A DNA stretch of 64,000 nucleotides from the NCBI GenBank assembly GCA_028865235.1, contig CP114561.1:640001-704000 (forward strand), written 5' to 3'. The translations under genes were made by a program, and so were the position numbers. The notes under the pieces were generated by a model. That model saw nothing but the letters and a program-made list of their open reading frames with translations. It was not told the origin of the DNA and did not search any database. Numbering within the stretch: position 1 is the stretch's first letter; every line of letters starts with the position of its first letter. The DNA comes from Candidatus Manganitrophus sp. Lineage in GTDB: Bacteria > Nitrospirota > Nitrospiria > SBBL01 > Manganitrophaceae. This document shows, piece after piece, positions 30,956 through 45,580 of this stretch.

Positions 30956-31245
30956 ATGACATCGGAACTTGAAATTGGACTCTATATCTTCATGTTGGCA
31001 GGCTTCGTCGGCTTTATGGTGATCACCCGGGTGCCGCCGCTGCTTCACACGCCGCTTATGTCGGCGACGAACGCGATCTCCGGGATTTCGCTCGTCGGAT
31101 CGCTGGTGGTGGCAGGGGGAGACCACGGCACATTGAGCACCGTCCTCGGGTTTATTGCGGTCACCTGCTCCACGATCAATGTGGTGGGCGGCTTCACCAT
31201 TACTGACCGGATGCTGAAAATGTTTAAGAAAAAGGAAAACCTGCC

Positions 31246-31249
<4 letters not shown>
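30956..31249 (+). CDS. pntA2: NAD(P) transhydrogenase alpha subunit, membrane part
   Basis: 97 residues forming the small integral-membrane PntA2 subunit, with about three helices (LYIFMLAGFVGFMVI, ISGISLVGSLVVAGG, VLGFIAVTCSTINVVGGF). The conserved PPLLHTPLMSATNAISGI loop is the family hallmark. The split alpha subunit (pntA1 + pntA2) is the arrangement found in many bacteria outside the enterics. It starts 22 bp after pntA, and its stop overlaps the pntB start. Confidence 0.93.
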
Positions 31250-32632
<1,383 letters not shown>

Positions 32633-32657
32633 AAATCTGGAAAACAATCGAACCGTC

Positions 32658-32690
32658 ACAATGGCCGCGAAAGCGGCCATTGTTGTTTTT
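32658..32690 (+). terminator. Intrinsic terminator of the pnt operon
   Basis: Perfect 11-bp stem (32658-32668 with 32673-32683) closed by a GAAA tetraloop and followed by TGTTTTT. A textbook terminator 26 bp after the pntB stop. Confidence 0.9.
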
Positions 32691-32731
32691 CCGGCCGTGC
32701 CTCCCCCTTATACTAGAAGGTGTAAGGGGAA

Positions 32732-34315
32732 ATGACATTGTCCAAAAAGTGGTACTGGCTGATCGGTTTTATTACTCTCTTTGCTCTGTTGCTGGTGATC
32801 GTCGGCTTTTTTATCGACGAGCCGCTTCGCCGATACATGGAGCGGGAGGCGAACAGAAACCTGAAGGGGTACACCCGTTCGGATAGGCGCGTTGGACTTT
32901 CACCCGATCGGTCTCTCGCTCGATCTGATGGATGTCAAAATCCTACAAGAGGCCCATCCCGACACCCCCGACGGCGTCGATTCAAAAGGCGAGCGCGAGC
33001 CTCCAATGGCGCGAGATTCTCACTGGCGATATCGTCAGCAATTGGCGCATCGAACGCCCCATCCTCTACCTCAATTTCAAGCAGGCTAAAAAGGAGACGA
33101 AGGACACCACCCGGTTAAAGAACGGGGCTGGCAAGAGGCGGTGAAGGCGATCTACCCCGTCATGATCAATCTTTTCGAAATTGTCGACGGCCAAATCACC
33201 TACTCGGACAACAGCCCGCTGAAACAGGTCCGTATCCATGACCTCCAGTTCAAAGCGGAGAATATCCGAAACGTCCGCGCCAAAGACGACAATGAACGCT
33301 ACCCCTCCCCGGTCCATCTAAAAGCGACCGTTCTCGATACCGGAAAGATGCGGATCGACGGCCACGCCGACTTTCTCTCAAAGCCGCATATGGGGGTGAA
33401 GGGAGATGCCGTTTTAGAGGAGGTCAATCTTGAAGTGTTCGAACCGTTTCTGAGGCAGATCAATATCGCGGTGAACGGGGGAACCGGATCACTCGACGGC
33501 TCGGTTGAATTTTCCCCCCACGCGAAGGTGGTGGAGCTGGAACGCCTCTCGATCCGGAACACCCGGATCGATTACATTTACAATCCCCAATCGGGCGCCA
33601 CCCAAAAGGTCGAAGAAAAAACGGTGAAGACGGCGAAAGAAGCGGGTGAAACCGCGAAAGCGCCGGAGGTTCTGTTCAAGATCAACCAATTTGAAATCGA
33701 CGACAGCGACGTCGGATTCGTGAACAAGAGCACCGATCCGGATTATCGGCTCTATGTGACCGAGACGCAGTTTCGTCTGACCGAGTTTAGCAACCACAAG
33801 ACACGTGGAACGACCGAAGCAGATCTTAAAGGAAACTGGATGGGGAGCGGAAATCTCGGCGTCTCGGCTCAGTTCCGCCCGGAGAAACAAGGCCCCGACT
33901 TCGATCTCGCCATCATCATGGAAAAGGCGCAGCTCCGCTCGATGAACGACCTTCTGCGGGCCTATGGTAATTTTGATGTGAAAGAAGGACTCTTTTCGTT
34001 TTACATGGAAGTGGGGGTGAAACACGACGAAATCAGCGGCTATGTTAAACCACTCTTCAAAGATCTCAAAGTCTACGACAAGCGCCAGGACAAAGATAAA
34101 AAACTCTTCCGGAAATTATACGAAGGGCTCGTCGGCGGCATTTCAAAACTTTTGGAGAACCGGCCGCGCGATGAAGTGGCCACACAAGCCGACATTTCCG
34201 GAAAGGTAGAAGATCCGGAATCAAGCACCTGGGAGGTGATGGCCCGCCTCATCCAAAACGCTTTCTTTCAAGCGATTCTGCCGGGATTCGAAAAAGAATT
34301 AAGCGGCGATCGGTG
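32732..34315 (+). CDS. AsmA-like DUF748 membrane-anchored protein (frameshifted N-terminal third)
   Basis: About 527 residues. An N-terminal helix (WLIGFITLFALLLVIVGFFI) anchors a long periplasmic beta-rich region. The family (DUF748/AsmA-like) is thought to bridge inner and outer membranes; that role here is inference. Shifts near 32885, 32935 and 33100 split the first 150 codons (LDFHPIGLSLDLMDVKI, then QWREILTGDIVSNWRIERPI, then VMINLFEIVDGQITYSD). The remaining 391 residues are open, including VEFSPHAKVVELERLSIRNT and GYVKPLFKDLKVYD. It stands alone after the pnt terminator. Confidence 0.7.
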
Positions 34316-34375
34316 AAGCCCGGCCCGGGCTTCTTTCTCATTGCTGAGGCAATCGGGGTGTGTTAAGATTTCGCC

Positions 34376-35316
34376 ATGCCATCTACCTCATTTCCAAGCC
34401 GCTTAGGCCTCGTTGAAAACCTCCGCAATTATCTTCTCGCCGGCCAATGGTCCGCGATGTTCGGCGGCCCCATGATCGGCAAAAGCACCCTGGCTCGGCG
34501 CCTTGCAGGAGAATTGGACGACGCCGGGGCAAAGTCCGTTTCTCTTCAACTTCCGCTGTTGATCTCCGATTCGGCCTTCTGGCCGCTGCTTCTTGAGGCC
34601 CTTCTTCACCAGGGGATCGGACCGGCCGCGCGCAATCCCTTCAAGAAGCCCCCGCGTCGCTCCCCGATCTGATGTCGCAACTTCATCATCTCTATGAGCG
34701 GGCCCCTTCGGAGATCACCGCCCGTCCGGTCATTCTGATTTTAGACGACTCCGATCACCTCCTCCGCCACGAAACATTGATTCCGCAGATCGTCAATCTG
34801 GCGTTGGAATCGACCCTCCCCTCGATCCAGGCGATTTGTTGGGTGGGGGGACCCGCTTTCGCCGATTGGGTCGCCGCCCATCCGGGGACATTCAAACGAG
34901 CGCTCCGTCTTTATCCTCTTTCGGTCATTCCGATCCGGGAGGCGCGGAAGATTATTCGGGAACAGCTCGGGCCGGAAAAACCGGTCGAAGAGATCGATCG
35001 AATCTGGAACGAAACCGGCGGCCACCCCCTTTTGATGGAGCGGGCCTTCAACCGGCAGGAAACCCCTTCAACGAAATCGCTTCGAGACCAGCTCCGGCAG
35101 ACGCTCCGCCCCGAAGACGAAGCGATTCTCGACCAGCTCGACCCGGTGGGACGATGGACGATTCTCGATGCACTGAAAGATAAAAAAGGAGAGAAGATCC
35201 AGAAGCCGGCCCTCGACCGCCTCTGCATGCTCGGCCTGACGGTTCGGACATTGATCGACGGCGTCGCCGCCATTCGGATCACTTCTCCCCTCTTCGCCGA
35301 GGTAACCAAAAAATGA
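34376..35316 (+). CDS. P-loop AAA-type ATPase (frameshifted)
   Basis: About 314 residues. Walker A is GGPMIGKSTLARRL (~30-43) and Walker B is RPVILILDDSDHLL, in a shifted frame entered near 34645 (NPFQEAPASLPDLMSQL). ALRLYPLSVIPIREARKII resembles the sensor region of STAND/ORC-like ATPases, and the C-terminal ~90 residues look like a winged helix (DQLDPVGRWTILDALKDKKG). The downstream membrane-protein gene overlaps its stop by 4 bp, so the pair is probably a functional unit. Function not recognised. Confidence 0.65.
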
Positions 35317-35774
35317 TCGAGAGGCAGTCCGAATCCCAAACGGTCGAGACCCTCCGCTCCATCTACCCGATCTTTAAGCAAGAGGTCTACAACCGCCGCG
35401 GCGCGATGATGCAGATCGCGCGGAGCGGAATGCTGACCTTCGTCTCCCTCTCCGTGTTGGCCGTTCTTTTCTCCGGCGGGCGGCTGATCCATCCGGGCCT
35501 CAAAGGGCTGGCTTGCGTCGGCGTCGGTTTGGTAACTTTCTTTCTCATCGATCAGATCAGACAAGAGAAATCGCGCCACGAGCGGGCCAAGCGGCAACTG
35601 ATTCTTCTCGAACAGCAGCTTCAATTCTTCGAGCCTGGGGCGTACGTCCCAGATGCGCCCCTTTATCCGACCGAATGGCAAGACCGGCCTTCAATCGACC
35701 GGGGACTGATGATCTCGATTGTCGAATTGTTATTGTCTGCGATCCTTTTAATCTTGGTGATCCTGCTCGTCTAG
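35313..35774 (+). CDS. Membrane protein translationally coupled to the ATPase
   Basis: 153 residues, start overlapping the ATPase stop (ATGA). Helices at ~38-60 (SGMLTFVSLSVLAVLFSGG), ~63-80 (GLKGLACVGVGLVTFFLI) and ~132-153 (LMISIVELLLSAILLILVIL), with a basic, coiled-coil-like cytoplasmic stretch between (QEKSRHERAKRQLILLEQQL). No family recognised. It may anchor the upstream ATPase at the membrane. Confidence 0.65.
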   Translation: MIERQSESQTVETLRSIYPIFKQEVYNRRGAMMQIARSGMLTFVSLSVLAVLFSGGRLIHPGLKGLACVGVGLVTFFLIDQIRQEKSRHERAKRQLILLEQQLQFFEPGAYVPDAPLYPTEWQDRPSIDRGLMISIVELLLSAILLILVILLV

Positions 35775-35856
35775 CCATTTTTTTCCGCACGCCACTGATC
35801 CGATTTCCCTTACTCCCAAACGATCGCTCAAAAGGATGGATCGATCCGGTCGATCT

Positions 35857-36618
35857 TCACCGGCCTTCCTCTTTTCGCCCCATCCGCAGAGGAAGGGGAT
35901 ACTTTAACATCCGCGGCATCTTGGGATCGCCCCAGAGCGGGGCGAGTTCCGCCAGCAACGGCGCAACCGGATCGCAGCCCTTTTCCTTGCTGTAGCGCTG
36001 CACCGCCGACCAGGTCTGAAGAAAGCCGCCGAATTGATCGAGGGTGAGGGGGGATTCGAGCGAGAAGGAAGGGGTCCGCAACTCGGTAAACGCAGAGGGA
36101 ATGGAAATTGACCGATATCCTTCCTCGATCATCTTCCGCTCCGGCGGCCAGTATCGTCCAACGGTCTCTGTGTAGAAGCGAAGGACGATCCGGTCGATCT
36201 CCGGATCGATCGTAAAGAGCTGATAACACCAAACGGCGAAAAGCCCGCCGGGGGCCAGAACCCGCTTCACCTCCTGAAAGAAAGCAGGGATGTCGAACCA
36301 GTGTAACGCCTGGGCGACGGTGACCAGATCGATCGATTCTGGCTCCAGCCCGCTCTTCTCGGCGGGGGCGACCCGATAGTCGACGCGCGGGCTTGGAAGA
36401 GCGTGCGCAATCTGCTCGGTGCTGGCGTCGGTTGCAATCACCCGTTCGAAGTGTTTCGCCAGCCCGATCGCCGCCTGGCCGCTTCCCGTCGCGCAATCCC
36501 ACGCCCGCGCTCTTCGCGGCGCCGCACCCGCCAAGTAATCGAATAACGTCTCCGGATAACGGGGTCGAAAACGGACGTAACCGGCGGCGGTTTCCGAGAA
36601 GTGATCTTTGAAAGACAT
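35857..36618 (-). CDS. Class I SAM-dependent methyltransferase
   Basis: 253-residue UbiE/Methyltransf_11-like enzyme. Motif I ARAWDCATGSGQAAIGLAKH binds S-adenosylmethionine, with VIATDAS as the acidic-loop strand, DLVTVAQALHWFD as motif II/post-II and APGGLFAVWCY as motif III. It begins KDHFSETAAGYVRFRPRYPE, typical of trans-aconitate-methyltransferase-like proteins. Substrate unknown. Stands alone between convergent and divergent neighbours. Confidence 0.82.
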   Translation of the reverse strand: MSFKDHFSETAAGYVRFRPRYPETLFDYLAGAAPRRARAWDCATGSGQAAIGLAKHFERVIATDASTEQIAHALPSPRVDYRVAPAEKSGLEPESIDLVTVAQALHWFDIPAFFQEVKRVLAPGGLFAVWCYQLFTIDPEIDRIVLRFYTETVGRYWPPERKMIEEGYRSISIPSAFTELRTPSFSLESPLTLDQFGGFLQTWSAVQRYSKEKGCDPVAPLLAELAPLWGDPKMPRMLKYPLPLRMGRKEEGR

Positions 36619-36753
36619 TTGATTTCGTCGCGCTCCGGGATAGAAGGGACCTGCGGCAGCAACGTTGATTCCGGTCTCTTTAATTTAGTATAGTGAGGAT
36701 GATCTCATCAAGGCCATAGTGATGTTGTTCCGATTCCGGCGGGAGGAGAAACG

Positions 36754-37050
36754 ATGGCGATGAAAATGATTCATGTCGAACGGATCGAAAAGGCCGAAGA
36801 GCCGCTGGAGTTTTGCGTCATCGTCGGCGAAGATCAGAGCGAGACGAAACACGAAGTGACGATGCCCGAATCGGTCTACAAGAAATTGACCAACGGGAAG
36901 GTCACCCCGGAGCGTTGCATTCAGGCGGCGTTTCAGTTCTTGCTCGATCGGGAGCCGAAAGAATCGATCCTCTCCCGGTTCGACGTGACTGTGATTTCAA
37001 AGTACTTCCCCAACTTCGAGCGGGACCTGGGCAGATACCTCCACCCATAA
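36754..37050 (+). CDS. Small conserved-looking cytoplasmic protein, unknown
   Basis: 98 residues (starts MAMKMIHVERIEKAEEPLEF). A GGGAGGAG ribosome site lies 6 bases from the ATG. A beta-rich N-terminus (EFCVIVGEDQSETKHEVTM) is followed by helices (RCIQAAFQFLLDREPKESIL) and SRFDVTVISKYFPNFERDL. No signal peptide and no recognised domain. Codon use matches neighbours. Confidence 0.65.
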   Translation: MAMKMIHVERIEKAEEPLEFCVIVGEDQSETKHEVTMPESVYKKLTNGKVTPERCIQAAFQFLLDREPKESILSRFDVTVISKYFPNFERDLGRYLHP

Positions 37051-37060
37051 CCTCCACCTT

Positions 37061-37786
37061 TTAAGAGAGCGCCCCCTTTTCCCGCAGCAGGGCGGCCATG
37101 ACATTGTGCTTCCCCGTTGCCGCCAGTTCCAGCGGCGTCTTGCCGTTTTCCGCCTTGGCATTGACGTCGGCGCCATGATCCAGCAGAAGCTTTGCCAGGT
37201 TGATTTGACCGTGAATCGCCGCCTGATGGAGCGGCGTCCATCCGGCCGCCTGCCGTACATTCACATCCGCGCCATGCGCCACCAGCATTTCGGTGATCGC
37301 CAACGAAACTTCCGGTTGACGTTGTGCCAGCGCGCTGTGAAGCGGACAAACACGCATCGGATTCTTCGAGGCGGCATTCACATCCGCCCCCTTCTTAACC
37401 AAATAGGCCGCGACCTTCGGGTGGCCGAAAAACGCGGCGAGCCCCAACGGCGAGAACCCATCGGGGGAGACGGCGTTCACCTGCGCAGGATCTCCTTGAA
37501 TGAGATCCTGCACCCGCTTTAATTTTCCGAGGGCAACCGACTCGAAAAGATCCGGCTCGGATTGAAACTGAAGAAGGAGATCGACCACTTCTTGTCGGCC
37601 ATGATAAATCGCCAACATGAGCGAAGAGACGCCGTTTTCATCCCGGGTCTGAATGAGGAGGGGATCTGATTCGAGAAGGGTTTTGACTTTGTCGGTGTTG
37701 CCGGATTTAGTTGCTTCGAGAAATTCTCTTTTAAAATCCATCAAGAGCTCTATTAAGAGATAATCTTGGCGGCCATCTTCACGCAT
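37061..37786 (-). CDS. Ankyrin-repeat protein
   Basis: Up to 241 residues built from six to seven ankyrin repeats, for example NGVSSLMLAIYHGRQEVVDL, GFSPLGLAAFFGHPKVAAYL, GWTPLHQAAIHGQINLAKLL and GKTPLELAATGKHNVMAALL. Proteins like this mediate protein-protein contacts. No signal peptide is present. An internal ATG at 37741 (MDFKREFLEATKSGN) is the more natural repeat boundary and may be the real start; the upstream ATG has an AAAGG only three bases away. It converges with the 36754 gene. Confidence 0.82.
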   Translation of the reverse strand: MREDGRQDYLLIELLMDFKREFLEATKSGNTDKVKTLLESDPLLIQTRDENGVSSLMLAIYHGRQEVVDLLLQFQSEPDLFESVALGKLKRVQDLIQGDPAQVNAVSPDGFSPLGLAAFFGHPKVAAYLVKKGADVNAASKNPMRVCPLHSALAQRQPEVSLAITEMLVAHGADVNVRQAAGWTPLHQAAIHGQINLAKLLLDHGADVNAKAENGKTPLELAATGKHNVMAALLREKGALS

Positions 37787-37922
37787 TAACCTTTCTTTGT
37801 ATAAGCCAGATCACATCAGGAGTCAAGCTCATTCAGGCTCGCTCAACCTTATCCAATATTTATGAGCCATATGCTTAACCAATGAGTCAACTTGTTCCCT
37901 ATACACCCTACCCCCTTTTGTC

Positions 37923-37951
37923 TTGACGTTTTTACACCATAACATTAAAAT
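37923..37951 (+). promoter_or_regulatory. Promoter of dnaE, leaderless arrangement
   Basis: TTGACG (37923-37928), 17 bp, TAAAAT (37946-37951). The dnaE ATG starts 7 bases after the -10 box, where transcription should begin, and there is no Shine-Dalgarno sequence. Confidence 0.6.
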
Positions 37952-37957
37952 CTCCCC

Positions 37958-41574
<3,617 letters not shown>

Positions 41575-41581
41575 GGTAAAC

Positions 41582-42567
41582 GTGAACGACTTTTTGGAAT
41601 TCGAAAAACCGATATTAGAGATTCAGGCCCGGATCAATCATTTAAAAGATGTTGTGAAAACCGAGCCGCGGCAGAGCGAAGAGATTAAGAAGCTCCAGAA
41701 AAAGATGGAGGCGCTGCAAGAGGAGATCTACTCCAAGCTGACCGCCTGGCAGAAGACACTCATCGCCCGGCACTCCCAGCGGCCGAACACCGACGACTAC
41801 ATCGAAATGTTGTTTGAGGATTTCACCGAGCTGCACGGCGACCGGCTCTACGGCGACGACAAATCGATCCTCACCGGCCTCGCCCGATTGGATGGACGCT
41901 CCGTCGCTGTGATCGGCCATCAAAAAGGGAAAACGGTCAAGGAGAGAATTACGCGGAACTTCGGCATGCCGCACCCCGAAGGCTACCGCAAGGCGCTGCG
42001 GCTCATGCAGCTGGCCGAGAAATTCAAAATGCCGATCATCACCTTCGTCGACACGCCCGGCGCCTACCCCGGTGTCGACGCCGAGGAGCGCGGGCAGATC
42101 GGAAGCCATCGCCGAAACCTGTATGGTCATGGCGCAAATGCCGGTGCCGATCGTCTCCGTGGTGATCGGCGAGGGCGGCACCGGCGGGGCGCTGGCGATC
42201 GGGGTCGGCGACCGCCTTCTGATGCTGCAGTATTCGCACCTACTCGGTGATCTCGCCGGAGGGCTGCGCCTCCATCCTCTGGAACGATGCCGCCAAAACG
42301 GCCGAAGCGGCCGAGGCCCTCAAGATGACGGCACAAGACCTCCTTCACTTGAAGGTGATCGACGAGATCATTCCGGAGCCTCCCGGCGGGGCGCATCGCA
42401 ATCCCTCAAAGATGGCCGAAGGACTTGCCAAAACCCTCTCCAAACATCTTCGGGAACTCGAATCGCTCCCTCCAGAAGAGCGCCTTCAGGCCCGCTACAA
42501 CCGTCTTCGAAAGATCGGAACCTACTCGGAGGAAGCGTCCCTACCGAAGGCTCCTCCCTCCTCCTGA
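41582..42567 (+). CDS. accA: Acetyl-CoA carboxylase carboxyltransferase alpha subunit (frameshifted)
   Basis: Carboxyl transfer from biotin to acetyl-CoA at the first step of fatty-acid synthesis. GTG start at 41582 with GAGG six bases upstream; begins [40 protein letters not shown] and [20 protein letters not shown] are family signatures. Shifts near 42103 and 42240 interrupt it, and [39 protein letters not shown] and [20 protein letters not shown] are read across frames. About 328 residues, normal. The middle (41.98-42.3 kb) is more GC-rich than either end. It overlaps the 3' end of the convergent lipoprotein gene by 27 bp. Confidence 0.88.
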
Positions 42568-42957
42568 ACCGCCGCCTGAACCACCTGAGCCGCCGCCGGT
42601 CGAACCGCCGCTGCTAGGTCCCCTCATTCCGCCACTGCCGGTACTCCCGTTCCAGCCAGGTGCCGTGTTGAAACCACGCAGGCTGCGCGCTCCAGGTGAC
42701 GGGACCCTCCCATATGGATAATAATAGGGATAATACGGATAGAAATTCGAATAGCCGTAATAAAAACTGGAACCGAAAAAAAAGCTCGGGTAGGGATCAT
42801 AAAAGTAGCGCGGATAGAAGGGATCGTAATAGCCATAAGGAGCATACCTTCCGCCGCTGTAATAGTCTGCTCGAACGGAAGTGCTCGCCCCCGTGTGGCA
42901 GCCGGCTAAAGCGGTCAGCCCGACGATTAAAATAATGAAAAGCATTCTTTTTATCAT
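42541..42957 (-). CDS. Tyr/Phe- and Gly-rich lipoprotein
   Basis: 138 residues. Lipobox LTALAGC after a hydrophobic leader. The middle is a low-complexity aromatic region ([20 protein letters not shown] and several YGYYDP-type units), and the last ~45 residues are Gly/Ser-rich. No enzymatic motif. It probably sits on the outer membrane. It shares 27 bp with the end of accA on the other strand and lies 17 bp after the barrel-protein gene. Confidence 0.65.
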   Translation of the reverse strand: MIKRMLFIILIVGLTALAGCHTGASTSVRADYYSGGRYAPYGYYDPFYPRYFYDPYPSFFFGSSFYYGYSNFYPYYPYYYPYGRVPSPGARSLRGFNTAPGWNGSTGSGGMRGPSSGGSTGGGSGGSGGGSGGGRSLR

Positions 42958-42974
42958 GTTGTTTCCGTTTGTTG

Positions 42975-43748
42975 TTAAAAGCCGACCCGGATTCCTCCGG
43001 TCAGCGAGTATTGATCAAATAAACTCCCCTCGATAAAGAGAGCCGCCCGGTCCGAGGGGGTGAGATAATAGAGCGTCCCCAAAAAGATCCCGAAGGTGTC
43101 GTCGTTTTTCAGATCGAGATCAAGCCTCTGAGCCTGTGAGTGGATACGGTCCTCCCCACTCACAACGGAGAATTGAACCCCGCCATACGGCTCAAACTCA
43201 TAGTGCCTTCCCATCACTCCAAATTTGATCACCTGCTCAAGCCAATCAATTTCTTCCCGAACATTCTCGTTGGTTAATTCAATGATGTTTCCCGAGGCAT
43301 CCACAATCTGAGGGCTAAAATTAACCGTGTCGTCGACTTCGTATTTGAGAAAGTGGTAATCAACGAAGACTTGATAGGGCATCCTCGGATCTCGCTCCCG
43401 GAAGAGAACCACGCGGGTTCCCGCGCCGTAGGCCATTTCAAAATCGGAGCTGAAACCGAAATCATCAATCTCCAGATCACTCCCGCCGATCAGGCCGTAG
43501 ATCTCGATGGGGTCGATCACCTGAATACTCAACTTCCCCAAGAGCCGAAGTGATTGGGCTGATGTAATGGTCGAAGGAAAGCTCTCACCCAGAAACTCAG
43601 ACTCCTCTTCTTCAAGATCTCGATCGAGCACTTGAAAGAGCGCTTCGAAATGAATCCGACTGTCCTCATTGTAAGCGGCCGCTTTTCCAGGAACCATCAG
43701 AGGAAGTGAAACCAAAAGGAGCAGAATGAAACCCTTCGCGTACGACAT
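42975..43748 (-). CDS. Outer-membrane beta-barrel protein
   Basis: 257 residues with a cleavable signal (ILLLLVSLPLMVPGKAAA). Alternating beta strands (MAYGAGTRVVLF, YQVFVDYHFLKYEV, VMGRHYEFEPYGGVQFSV) end in SLTGGIRVGF, a C-terminal Phe signal for BAM insertion. Predicted as a small OmpA/W-like barrel; substrate or partner unknown. It is likely co-transcribed with the aromatic lipoprotein. The ~190 bp upstream (43749-43932) hold nothing clear. Confidence 0.7.
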   Translation of the reverse strand: MSYAKGFILLLLVSLPLMVPGKAAAYNEDSRIHFEALFQVLDRDLEEEESEFLGESFPSTITSAQSLRLLGKLSIQVIDPIEIYGLIGGSDLEIDDFGFSSDFEMAYGAGTRVVLFRERDPRMPYQVFVDYHFLKYEVDDTVNFSPQIVDASGNIIELTNENVREEIDWLEQVIKFGVMGRHYEFEPYGGVQFSVVSGEDRIHSQAQRLDLDLKNDDTFGIFLGTLYYLTPSDRAALFIEGSLFDQYSLTGGIRVGF

Positions 43749-44038
43749 CGCCCACCTCCTAGAAAGAGTTTTGATCTATTCTAGGCTCTTCAAAAATTTG
43801 TTGTCAATGGCCGAAGGCTGGTAACAGTGTCGGTACTCGACGGGTGGACGGCAGGAAATATCGGCTCGAATGTAAGCGCGATCACCGCAATCGGAAAGAG
43901 TGAAGACAGCTTGGATGACGAAGAGAAATGGATCAGCTCTTAAGCCGATTCATCCCCTGCGATGGATTTGACCCGCTCAGGATCGGCTCTTCTTCGAGCG
44001 GCTCCGGCGTTTCCGCCTCGGCCATTATTTCGGGAGCT

Positions 44039-44656
44039 TCAGGAGAAGCCCCTTCTAGGGGAGGGCGCTTGCGTTGAATCAGAGATTGCTTCCGATGTTT
44101 CTGAATAGACCTCTCCTTCCCGTTCCGCGTCGACCACTTCCGAGAATTCTTTGAGGGTCGGAAGGCCGGTGATGTCGGCAAGGCCGAAGTACTGGAGGAA
44201 TTCGCGGGTGGTGCCGTACATCATCGGTCTGCCGGCAACTTCTTTTCTGCCGACGATCTTGATCAGCTTTCGCTCCATCAATGTCTTCAAGACGCCGGCC
44301 GCATCGACGCCGCGGATCTGCTCGATCTCGGCGCGGGTCACCGGCTGCTTGTAGGCGATGATCGCCAGCGTCTCCAATCCCGGCTTCGAAAGACGGGCCG
44401 CCGCCTTTACTTTCTCCATCTCTTTGATCCAGGGGGCCATCTCGATCCGGGTGGTGATCTGATAGCCGCCCGCCACTTCGACCACCTGGAGTCCCCGATT
44501 CGACTGAGCATAATCGAATTTAAGCTCCTCCAGGAGGGCCCTGATCTTCGCCTTATCGACCGCAGTGAGGACGTCATGAAGCCGATCGATTGTGATCGGA
44601 TCGCCCGAAACGAACATCAATGCTTCTATGACCGGCTTTATCTCATGATCTTCCAT
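44039..44656 (-). CDS. scpB: Segregation and condensation protein B
   Basis: Kleisin-binding winged-helix protein of the SMC-ScpAB condensin. It begins MEDHEIKPVIEALMFVSGDP, has GGYQITTRIEMAPWIKEM and PGLETLAIIAYKQPVTRAEI, then GVDAAGVLKTLMERKLIKIV. The ATG at 44656 is one base from the scpA stop. In this frame the tail ends SPRRGFS, but one frame over an acidic Pro/Glu tail (PEIMAEAETPEPLEEEPIL) runs on to 43933, typical of ScpB tails, so a missed base near 44060 is possible. Confidence 0.9.
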   Translation of the reverse strand: MEDHEIKPVIEALMFVSGDPITIDRLHDVLTAVDKAKIRALLEELKFDYAQSNRGLQVVEVAGGYQITTRIEMAPWIKEMEKVKAAARLSKPGLETLAIIAYKQPVTRAEIEQIRGVDAAGVLKTLMERKLIKIVGRKEVAGRPMMYGTTREFLQYFGLADITGLPTLKEFSEVVDAEREGEVYSETSEAISDSTQAPSPRRGFS

Positions 44657-44657
44657 A

Positions 44658-45395
44658 CTACTCCACCTCTCCCGAAAGATTTTTTGTTTTGAATAAGCGA
44701 AGCGGCCCGCAAACATCTCCCTGAACCACCCGAACCAGGCCGAGACGAATGATCTCCAGAAGCGCCAAGAAGGTGACCACGACGGAATGGCGCGTCCGAA
44801 TCCCCTCAAAGAGATCGTCAAAGAGAATGCTTTCGATCGTCCCCATCCGCTCCATCAGAAACTGCATTCGATCTTTGACGGTCAGCTCATCGATCGTGAC
44901 TTGAAGCACTTTTTTGTCGGGAATTTTCGCCAGAACATTCTTCAAGGCATCGAGAAGGTCGTAAAGATCGAGATCGACCAGCGGAACTTCCTCGGGAAGA
45001 AGCTCGGGAGAGGGGGAAGGCTCTTTGCGGAAAATCTCCCGCCAAAGGCTCTCTCTCTCCTCCAACTGTTCGGCCGCATCTTTAAATTTCTGATATTCCA
45101 GAAGACGCGCCACCAATTCGCGGCGCGGATCTTCCTCGTCGGCCTCTTCTTCCGCGGGAGGCAGGAGTGTTTTCGATTTGATGTGGATGAGGGTCGCCGC
45201 CATGACCAGAAATTCCCCGGCGATCGAGAGATTGAGGGATTTCATGAGATCGAGCGTTTCAATATACTGCTGGGTGATCAGCGCGATGGGGATATCGTAG
45301 ATATTGATCTCGTTCTTCTTGATGAGATGAAGGAGGAGTTCGAGGGGTCCCTCGAACGTCCCGACTTTTACTTCATATGCCGCTTCTGATTCCAT
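44658..45395 (-). CDS. scpA: Segregation and condensation protein A
   Basis: Kleisin subunit bridging SMC heads. It begins YEVKVGTFEGPLELLLHLIK, then NIYDIPIALITQQYIETLDL and GEFLVMAATLIHIKSKTLLP, all family hallmarks; an acidic linker and a C-terminal winged helix (SVVVTFLALLEIIRLGLVRV) follow. At 245 residues it is normal. It is coupled to scpB. Confidence 0.94.
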   Translation of the reverse strand: MESEAAYEVKVGTFEGPLELLLHLIKKNEINIYDIPIALITQQYIETLDLMKSLNLSIAGEFLVMAATLIHIKSKTLLPPAEEEADEEDPRRELVARLLEYQKFKDAAEQLEERESLWREIFRKEPSPSPELLPEEVPLVDLDLYDLLDALKNVLAKIPDKKVLQVTIDELTVKDRMQFLMERMGTIESILFDDLFEGIRTRHSVVVTFLALLEIIRLGLVRVVQGDVCGPLRLFKTKNLSGEVE

Positions 45396-45580
45396 CCAAC
45401 CCCGTATACATCTGAAATGATCATTGATAAACCTGGATTAAATGAGGGTTACGATTGATAAATCTTTATATCATTAGAAAGCCTGCGAAGCAAGGGAAAA
45501 AATCAAGGGATGGTGGAAAGAAAATAGGAGGACCCAACATAAAGTATTCTGTGATGGAATGGACGTCCTGGAACTTAGTT

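Noticed and set aside
43933-44181. A separate small gene overlapping the end of scpB
   Set aside because: Its acidic Pro/Glu tail follows naturally from ScpB in a shifted frame, so it is more likely the true ScpB C-terminus than a distinct gene.
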